DNA of 5,202 nucleotides from Flavobacteriaceae bacterium (lineage in GTDB: Bacteria; Bacteroidota; Bacteroidia; Flavobacteriales; Flavobacteriaceae): NCBI GenBank assembly GCA_030618945.1, contig JAUXCI010000195.1, forward strand, positions 1 to 5,202, read 5' to 3'. The position numbers and the translations under genes were made by a program. The notes under the pieces are model-generated. The model was given only the letters and a program-made list of their open reading frames with translations, made no database searches and was not told the DNA's origin. Positions 1 to 5,202 of the stretch are shown here, piece after piece. Position 1 is the first letter of the stretch; every line of letters begins with the position of its first letter.

Positions 1-1
1 G

Positions 2-580
2 GAAATCAATCAATTCAATTTAAGATCCGTTTACAAATGGAAGCTAAATAAAGACCTTATTATGAAGCTTGGGGCGTCAGTTGAAACCGGACAAATTTAT
101 AATAAAACAACAGAGAATAAAGGAAACAGACATGCTTTTGCTTTACACAATAATATGTTTTACAAAAACTGGAACCTGCACTTTCAATGGATAGACTATG
201 AATATAATCCGAAAAATCCTGAGGGGATAAGTGATGATACGATACAATTTGGAGCATTTATGTATCCATTTATGGTGAGCTCTAAAGCCAACGTATATAC
301 TTTTAACGTAGCAAATGAAATAAATATTGACGGGAAATATCTTGATAAAATAAAACTATATGTTAATATGAGTATGGTTAGGCCTAAACAAGGTTATGGT
401 AGTGACTCTAAACAAATAGTGCTGGGAACAACACTGATCAAAAGGGGACTATATGCTTATTTTGATTACATTTTTGGACAAAACATGTGGTTTTCAGGTG
501 GGCCGGGAATTGGATTGGAACATCCGGGAGATCAGGATTGGAATTCCAGATTGAACATCAATTTTGGATATTATTTTTGA
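2..580 (+). CDS. Partial outer-membrane beta-barrel (porin-like) protein, C-terminal part
   Basis: The reading frame is open from the window edge (first full codon at 2) to TGA at 578-580, giving 192 visible residues. An ATG at 62 exists, but the 20 codons before it continue the same strand-turn-strand pattern (NLRSVYKWKL, NKD turn, LIMKLGASVETG). I therefore treat 62 as internal and the gene as cut off at its 5' end. The protein has alternating polar and hydrophobic/aromatic strands with short charged turns, for example NNMFYKNWNLHFQWIDYEY and GLYAYFDYIFGQNMWF. It has no long hydrophobic helix, and it ends in LNINFGYYF with a terminal phenylalanine, as BAM-assembled outer-membrane proteins usually do. 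The likely location is the outer membrane and the likely role a porin or channel; the substrate cannot be read from this fragment. A Bacteroidota phosphate-selective-porin-like or generic porin family is possible but not shown. The next gene begins 3-39 nt downstream depending on its start codon, so co-transcription is plausible. Confidence 0.8.
   Translation, partial: EINQFNLRSVYKWKLNKDLIMKLGASVETGQIYNKTTENKGNRHAFALHNNMFYKNWNLHFQWIDYEYNPKNPEGISDDTIQFGAFMYPFMVSSKANVYTFNVANEINIDGKYLDKIKLYVNMSMVRPKQGYGSDSKQIVLGTTLIKRGLYAYFDYIFGQNMWFSGGPGIGLEHPGDQDWNSRLNINFGYYF
550..579 (+). promoter_or_regulatory. Candidate Bacteroidota-type promoter for the sensor gene
   Basis: TATTTTTG at 572-579 matches the Bacteroidota -7 consensus TAnnTTTG exactly. 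ATTG at 550-553 sits 18 nt upstream, close to the spacing expected for the -33 TTTG element. Transcription would start a few bases after 579, giving a leader of roughly 35 nt for the ATG at 620 but a very short one for ATG 593. The motif lies inside the last codons of the porin-like gene in AT-rich DNA, where chance matches are frequent, so this is only a candidate. Confidence 0.27.
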
Positions 581-592
581 GCATTGAATTTT

Positions 593-3500
593 ATGAAAAC
601 AGTTTATAAATATTTTAAGATGAGGGCTTGGTATACATTAAAAATTAATTTTTTATCAATATTATTTCTGTTAATCATTAGTTTAAAATTAACAGGTCAG
701 GAAAATAGTATAGCGTTTACTCAGGAAGAAATTGATTGGATTTCTTCACACCAAACTTTGAATGTTGCCAATGAAATGGATTGGCCACCTTTTGACTTTA
801 TGGATGACGGGCAACCGGCTGGATACTCTATAGATCTAATTGAGTTGATAGCAAAAAAAACCGGATTGAGCATAAAGTTTGTCAATGGTTATACATGGAA
901 TGAGATCCTTGATCTATTCAAAAACGATGAGATTCAAATATTACCCGCTGTGTTTAAAGATGATGAAAGAAGCAGCTATATGGAGTTTACCTCAAGTTAT
1001 TATATCCAGCCAAGTATATTAGTCACCAACATAAATGATACCATAAATTCTATTCATGATCTTTCAAATAAAAATATTGCTGTAATTAAAGGGTTTTCTA
1101 TTACGTCTGAATTGGAAAAAAACTATCCTGACATAAACACAGTTCCCGTTGAAACAATACAAGACGGGCTTAAGAAGGTGTCTGTTGGAGAATTGGATGG
1201 GTTTGTTGAAAGTATAGGAGTTGTTTCCTATTATATGAAAGAGAATTTTATCCCTAACCTTAAGATTACAACAGAGGTTCAACTGGATAAAATGGAATCT
1301 CCTCCACTTCATATTGCGGTTCATAAAAACAACCTTCTTTTAAAAAATATTTTGCAAAAAGGCTTAGAGAGTATCTCGATTGACGAAATGAATGAAATTC
1401 GTAATAATTGGATTATGGCAGGCAAGGTTCAAAAAGAAGAGGCTATTGATTTTACAAATTTGATATTGAAAAGTATAGCTGCCATTATTATTCTATTTAT
1501 TATTGGACATTATTCAATAAAATATTTTTTTAAAAAGATCGTCAAAGAAGAAATAGTGCTGGAAATTGGCTCTCGAAGATTTAGAATAATTACGATTTTG
1601 GGAACCTTATTGATATTGTTTGTTATATCCTTTTTCGGATGGTTAGCTATGGAACATAATAAGAAAAAATTCCTAAATGACTTAGAGGTAAATCTTGAGA
1701 TAACATTGGAAAACACGCATGAAAGGTTGCAATTATGGGTAGATACTCACAAGTTAATTATGCAGGAATTTGGGAAAGATCCTGTTCTTGTTGAAGCCAC
1801 CAGAGAAATTTTAAATGTTTCAAAAGATAAAAATGCCTTACTATCTTCTGATGCCCTGCTTAAATTAAGAGCATTTTACGATGAATATCAAAACTCACTT
1901 GAAAGCGCCGGTTTTTTTATTATCGATAAAAATTATCTAAACCTCGCTTCGTCAAGAAATCAAAACATAGGTATTCAAAACGTTATTTACGACCAAAGAC
2001 CAGATTTGATTCAAAAAGTTTTCGAGGGAAATTCAGTTTTTGTTCCCCCCATAGAATCAGATGTTCATTTAAATGAACAAGAAGGTAACGGAGCTGTTAG
2101 CAAGCCTCCAACTATCTTTTTCGCAACACCTATAGAAAGTAGCTCTGGAGAAATTCTTGCTGCCTTAGCCATTCGAATTGATCCCACACTTGGGTTTTCT
2201 AGAGTCATGCAGTTAAGCAGGAATGGTAAAACCGGAGAAAGCTATGTATTTGGGACTACCGGAAGACTTCTCTCTGAGAGCAGATTTAAATCTGATTTAA
2301 GACGCGTAGGATTAATTTCTTATGATCAGGAGGATATACTTCAGCTGGAAATCAGGGACCCGGGTGGTAACATGATGACTGGCTTCAAGTCGAAACTTCC
2401 CAGGCAGCAACAACCGCTAACCTTTATGGCCAATGAAGCTATTAAAGGAAAGTCTGGAACAAATATGTCTGGATACAGGGATTATCGTGGTGTACCAGTC
2501 TATGGATCTTGGTTATGGGATTCCGACTTAGGCTTGGGTTTAGCATCTGAAATTGACGTGAAGGAAGGGAAATCTACTTATACTGCTATGCGGACAACAG
2601 TATTGGCCCTATTTGGAGGAGTGGTCATACTGATGATTTTAGCTATTCTTTTTTCACTTGAGCTGGGGGAAAAAGCTAATCAGGCCTTGATAAAAGCTAA
2701 AGATGATTTGGAGGACAGGGTTATTTTAAGAACAAAGGAATTGAACGAAGAAAAGGCATTTTTAAAAATATTGATTAATGCTATTCCAGACATCATTTTT
2801 TACAAGGATACAGATAAGAAATACCTGGGTGCCAACCGAGCTTTTGAAAAACATATTGGTTTAGAGACCGATAAATTAATGGGCAAAACGGACCTTGATA
2901 TTTTACCATTTGACAGGGCGGACAAACATATGATAGAAGACGACATGATTCTAAAATCATCATCTTCATCATTATTTGAGACTGTCAGTTTTATGCAAGA
3001 TGGGAAGCGTGTGGTTGTTGAAACTTTGAAAACTCCTTATTTCACGAGTGATGGAAAATTGGCTGGGCTTATTGGAATTGGAAGAGATATGACTGAACAC
3101 AAAGATGCTGAAGAAAAAATTACGGCTTCTGAAAACAGATTTCGTTCGATAACTTCCAGTGCAATTGACGCCATTATATCCGCTGATAAAAAAGGTGTCA
3201 TAGAATCCTGGAATCCTGCGGCCACTAAAATTTTTGGCTATACCGAGGAAGAGGCTTTGGGCCAAAACCTGGACCTTATCATACCTAAAAAATACCATAA
3301 GCGTCACCACGATGGTATGAATAGAGTTTTGATGGGAGGCAAAAAAAGAGCCATTGGACATATAATTGAAATGGAAGGTCAAAAGAAAGACAAAACAATT
3401 TTCCCGGTGAGTTTGGCCTTATCCATGTGGGAGGGTATCAATGAAATGAGTTTTAGCGGAATTATTCGAGACATCACAAAGCGAAAAAAGGATGAAGCAA

Positions 3501-4699
3501 TTCTGCTTAAGGCAAACAAACGAATGGAAAGCGAATTGAATGTAGGTAAAGATATACAAATGAGTATGTTACCTTTGAATTTCCCCGCATTTCCCGAAAG
3601 AAAAGAAATAGATGTTTATGCCGATCTTATTCCGGCACGAGAAGTTGGAGGCGATTTTTATGATTTTCACTTTTTAGATGAAAACCATATTTATTTTGCA
3701 GTTGGCGATGTGTCAGGAAAAGGTGTTCCGGCTGCCTTGGAAATGGCAGTGGCCAAAACCTTGCTTAAATCCAAAGCTGCTAATGATAAATCTACCGCGA
3801 GTATTTTAACTCAGGTTAATAATGAAATTGCCAAAGACAATGATGCCTATATGTTTATCACGGTATTTGCAGCCATTTTAAATACGGATACAGGTAAACT
3901 TATCTATTCAAATGCCGGTCACAATCCTTCTTATGTTATTGGTGAAAATCGGAATATCATTGTATTGAATGATCTGCATGGGCCTGTTATTGGAGCCATG
4001 GAAGGAATGACCTATAAAGAAACTACCTTGTATATTAACAAAGATGATATTGTTATGGCCTATACCGATGGTGTTTCTGAAGCTCAAAACAAAAATGAAG
4101 AATTCTATACGGTGGTAAGATTGTTAAAATTGATTCAGGAAGGAGAATATGATTCAACTCGATCTTTAACTGATATCATCGTTAAAAGTGTCAAGGAATT
4201 TGAAAACGGCACAGAACAGTTTGATGATATTACAGTACTTGCATTACAATATTTACAAGACAAGGATAAGCATTCAAGTGAACTGGGGTCGGTTAAAATA
4301 CAGAACAAGCTAAGCGAGATGCCCATTGTTATAGCTCATTTTGAAGCATTTGCAACAGAAAATGATTTAAATTTAGCTGCCATTCAAAAATTTAATATTG
4401 TTTTAGATGAATTATTAAATAATATTATCTCTTATGCCTTTGATGACTATCATGAACATGAGATTCAAGTAAAATTTCAACTTAAATATTTGCGCCTAAT
4501 TATTACCATTGAAGATGATGGAATACCCTTTAACCCATTTAGAAATGAATCACCAGACAGTAAATTATCAGTTACAGAAAGAAACCTAGGAGGATTGGGT
4601 GTTCATATTGTTAAAAATTTGGTGGATGAGTACCATTACATAAGAAAGTCCAATAAAAATATAATAAATTTGATCAAATACAATATAAATATTAAATAA
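593..4699 (+). CDS. Multi-sensor membrane protein: SBP_bac_3, dCache, PAS, PAS, SpoIIE-type PP2C phosphatase and RsbW-like HATPase kinase
   Basis: Residues are counted from ATG 593 (1368 aa). A signal peptide (1 to about 36, hydrophobic core FLSILFLLII, ending LTGQ) precedes a periplasmic solute-binding fold (about 45-275; WPPF at 64-67, GYSIDLIELI from 77). TM1 (290-308), a short basic loop and TM2 (331-352) lead to a second periplasmic domain, dCache-like (354-665), then TM3 (668-689) and a signalling helix (690-725) with no visible HAMP. PAS1 spans 724-837 and PAS2 846-965; both end in the typical RDxT signature. The PP2C domain (about 985-1219) has the linker motif DIQMSMLP, VGGDFYDF, GDVSGKG, NAGHNP, AYTDGVSE and DDITVLAL, so metal-binding Asp1021, 1039, 1159, 1211 and 1212 look intact. 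The HATPase (1240-1365) has an N-box with Glu1273/Asn1277, DDGIPFNP and GGLGVHIVK. There is no histidine-kinase phosphoacceptor region, so serine kinase activity of RsbW type is inferred. Expected role: phosphatase and kinase for the STAS protein encoded 2 nt downstream. TTG 584 and ATG 620 are alternative starts. Confidence 0.9.
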   Translation: MKTVYKYFKMRAWYTLKINFLSILFLLIISLKLTGQENSIAFTQEEIDWISSHQTLNVANEMDWPPFDFMDDGQPAGYSIDLIELIAKKTGLSIKFVNGYTWNEILDLFKNDEIQILPAVFKDDERSSYMEFTSSYYIQPSILVTNINDTINSIHDLSNKNIAVIKGFSITSELEKNYPDINTVPVETIQDGLKKVSVGELDGFVESIGVVSYYMKENFIPNLKITTEVQLDKMESPPLHIAVHKNNLLLKNILQKGLESISIDEMNEIRNNWIMAGKVQKEEAIDFTNLILKSIAAIIILFIIGHYSIKYFFKKIVKEEIVLEIGSRRFRIITILGTLLILFVISFFGWLAMEHNKKKFLNDLEVNLEITLENTHERLQLWVDTHKLIMQEFGKDPVLVEATREILNVSKDKNALLSSDALLKLRAFYDEYQNSLESAGFFIIDKNYLNLASSRNQNIGIQNVIYDQRPDLIQKVFEGNSVFVPPIESDVHLNEQEGNGAVSKPPTIFFATPIESSSGEILAALAIRIDPTLGFSRVMQLSRNGKTGESYVFGTTGRLLSESRFKSDLRRVGLISYDQEDILQLEIRDPGGNMMTGFKSKLPRQQQPLTFMANEAIKGKSGTNMSGYRDYRGVPVYGSWLWDSDLGLGLASEIDVKEGKSTYTAMRTTVLALFGGVVILMILAILFSLELGEKANQALIKAKDDLEDRVILRTKELNEEKAFLKILINAIPDIIFYKDTDKKYLGANRAFEKHIGLETDKLMGKTDLDILPFDRADKHMIEDDMILKSSSSSLFETVSFMQDGKRVVVETLKTPYFTSDGKLAGLIGIGRDMTEHKDAEEKITASENRFRSITSSAIDAIISADKKGVIESWNPAATKIFGYTEEEALGQNLDLIIPKKYHKRHHDGMNRVLMGGKKRAIGHIIEMEGQKKDKTIFPVSLALSMWEGINEMSFSGIIRDITKRKKDEAILLKANKRMESELNVGKDIQMSMLPLNFPAFPERKEIDVYADLIPAREVGGDFYDFHFLDENHIYFAVGDVSGKGVPAALEMAVAKTLLKSKAANDKSTASILTQVNNEIAKDNDAYMFITVFAAILNTDTGKLIYSNAGHNPSYVIGENRNIIVLNDLHGPVIGAMEGMTYKETTLYINKDDIVMAYTDGVSEAQNKNEEFYTVVRLLKLIQEGEYDSTRSLTDIIVKSVKEFENGTEQFDDITVLALQYLQDKDKHSSELGSVKIQNKLSEMPIVIAHFEAFATENDLNLAAIQKFNIVLDELLNNIISYAFDDYHEHEIQVKFQLKYLRLIITIEDDGIPFNPFRNESPDSKLSVTERNLGGLGVHIVKNLVDEYHYIRKSNKNIINLIKYNINIK

Positions 4700-4704
4700 G
4701 GATG
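4697..4704 (+). promoter_or_regulatory. Stop/start junction TAAGGATG, probable translational coupling
   Basis: The sensor gene's TAA (4697-4699) is followed by GG and then the ATG of the STAS gene (4702-4704). The only purine-rich match to a Shine-Dalgarno sequence (AAGG) directly abuts the start codon and is too close to act normally. Initiation probably relies on ribosomes that have just terminated the upstream gene, which would tie STAS synthesis to that of its kinase/phosphatase. Confidence 0.55.
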
Positions 4705-5040
4705 AGTCTAGAAATCACATTAAAAGAAATAAATGATGTTGTCATTGTCGCGCTAAAAGGGAATCTTGACACTAACACTTCTCCTGACGCGGAAGTCGAA
4801 ATCAATAAATCTTTAGAGAAAGGCACCAAGAAAATGCTTATTAATCTTGAAGACACTAGGTATGTGAGTAGTGCGGGGCTCAGAATATTTCTGGCAACTG
4901 CAAAAAAGATAATGGCCAATTCAGGAAGGGTCATACTTTGTCATCCTAATGCTATCGTTAAAGAAGTTCTAGATATGTCTGGATTTAGTACAATCATAGA
5001 TGTAAAAGCAACGGTGGAGGAGGCCTTAAAAGAGATCTGA
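4702..5040 (+). CDS. STAS-domain anti-sigma-factor antagonist (RsbV/SpoIIAA type)
   Basis: This 112-aa single-domain protein has the usual length for the family. It opens with a beta strand (VVIVALKGNLDT, residues 13-24), continues with a helix and the strand KMLINLEDTRYV, and carries the signature SSAGLRIFL at 56-64. By alignment with the DSS/DST-G-L motif of SpoIIAA and RsbV, Ser57 is the likely phosphoacceptor, with Ser56 a less likely alternative. It ends with VILCHPNAIVKEVLDMSG and FSTIID, the standard C-terminal STAS helix-strand pattern. In known partner switching the unphosphorylated protein binds a RsbW-type kinase or other target, phosphorylation by the kinase releases it, and a PP2C phosphatase restores it. 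Both enzyme types are fused in the preceding gene, whose TAA ends 2 nt before this ATG, so translational coupling and a shared transcript are likely. It is cytoplasmic, with no signal peptide or membrane segment. The downstream target is not encoded here. Confidence 0.93.
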   Translation: MSLEITLKEINDVVIVALKGNLDTNTSPDAEVEINKSLEKGTKKMLINLEDTRYVSSAGLRIFLATAKKIMANSGRVILCHPNAIVKEVLDMSGFSTIIDVKATVEEALKEI

Positions 5041-5202
5041 GTAAAACACTATTCCGCGTTTTCATGATTAAAATTAGACCTTGAAATACTCTAATGATTT
5101 AAAGATTAGAAGCTGTGATAATTGGATTGTGAGAACTATCCTGAGACTTTTTTCTTTATAACTTTCATCTTTCAAATCCCCTCCTTTTCCGTATATTCAT
5201 CA
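5041..5202. other. Noncoding 3' flank
   Basis: No convincing coding frame occurs on either strand in these 162 bases. Besides the hairpin at 5124-5141 there is an AT-rich inverted repeat, TCTAAT (5090-5095) with ATTAGA (5105-5110), separated by 9 nt and not followed directly by a T run. Short minus-strand frames open at the right window edge could be the tail of a convergent gene, but only about ten codons are visible, too few to judge. Confidence 0.5.
5124..5153 (+). terminator. Weak candidate intrinsic terminator after the STAS gene
   Basis: GGATTGT (5124-5130) pairs with ACTATCC (5135-5141) around a GAGA tetraloop of GNRA type. The stem has six base pairs and one internal T-T mismatch. 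Six T residues follow at 5148-5153 after a 6-nt spacer (TGAGAC). The stem is short and the T run is offset, so termination would be inefficient at best. The position, about 85 nt past the STAS stop codon with no further gene visible, fits an operon end. Confidence 0.3.

Noticed and set aside
62..580. A complete 172-aa gene starting at ATG 62
   Set aside because: The frame stays open back to the window edge, and the residues before this Met form the preceding beta strand and turn. There is no signal peptide after Met 62, which an outer-membrane protein would need.
2957..2971. TCA/TCT trinucleotide run encoding five serines in PAS1, as a possible phase-variation repeat
   Set aside because: It has only five units, one of them imperfect. 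Slippage by whole units would keep the frame, so no on/off switching is expected.
2972..3382. Minus-strand frame of 136 codons
   Set aside because: It lies wholly inside the well-supported PAS1/PAS2 coding region on the + strand and shows no recognisable domain. The other minus-strand frames under the sensor and STAS genes are rejected for the same reason.
4310..4699. Classical histidine-kinase reading of the C-terminal HATPase
   Set aside because: No HisKA-type dimerisation helix with an H-box precedes it. A PP2C domain does, and the motifs LDELLNN, DDGIPFNP and GGLGVHIVK are those of the RsbW/SpoIIAB serine-kinase branch.
5090..5110. Inverted repeat TCTAAT/ATTAGA as the operon terminator
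   Set aside because: The stem is six pairs and mostly A-T, and no T run follows directly. The hairpin at 5124-5141 next to a T run is the better candidate.
5136..5202. Minus-strand purine-rich AAGGAGG followed by ATG and a 10-codon frame (MKVIKKKVSG), and edge-open frames that could be the tail of a convergent gene
   Set aside because: The peptide is very short, the spacing from the purine run to the ATG is long, and strong Shine-Dalgarno use is atypical for the likely host. The edge frames show only about ten codons, with nothing recognisable.

Overview
The window is AT-rich DNA that reads throughout with the standard code. It most likely comes from the Bacteroidetes/Bacteroidota. The evidence is weak Shine-Dalgarno signals, a candidate TAnnTTTG-type -7 element, a beta-barrel protein ending in an aromatic residue (YYF), and lysine/asparagine/isoleucine-rich proteins. 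This is an inference from style; there is no rRNA or other marker gene, and genus cannot be given.

Layout, all genes on the + strand: (1) positions 2-580 hold the C-terminal part of a protein that looks like an outer-membrane beta-barrel (porin-like), with its 5' end cut off by the window edge. (2) About 593-4699 encodes one very large membrane-bound sensor/regulator of about 1368 aa. In order it has a signal peptide, a periplasmic solute-binding-protein (SBP_bac_3-like) domain, two membrane segments, a second periplasmic sensor (dCache-like), a third membrane segment, a signalling helix, two PAS domains, a SpoIIE/RsbU-type PP2C serine phosphatase and a C-terminal RsbW/SpoIIAB-type HATPase (serine kinase). 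(3) 4702-5040 encodes a 112-aa STAS-domain anti-sigma-factor antagonist (RsbV/SpoIIAA type), starting two bases after the previous stop codon. (4) 5041-5202 is noncoding, with a weak candidate terminator hairpin.

Genes 2 and 3 appear to form a nearly self-contained partner-switching module. The large protein carries both enzymes that could act on the STAS protein: a phosphatase to activate it and a kinase to inactivate it. Both would be controlled by up to four sensory domains, two outside and two inside the cytoplasmic membrane. No sigma factor or other output partner is in the window, so what the STAS protein controls is unknown. The upstream porin-like gene lies close enough to share a transcript, but a candidate promoter at its 3' end leaves open independent expression of the sensor.
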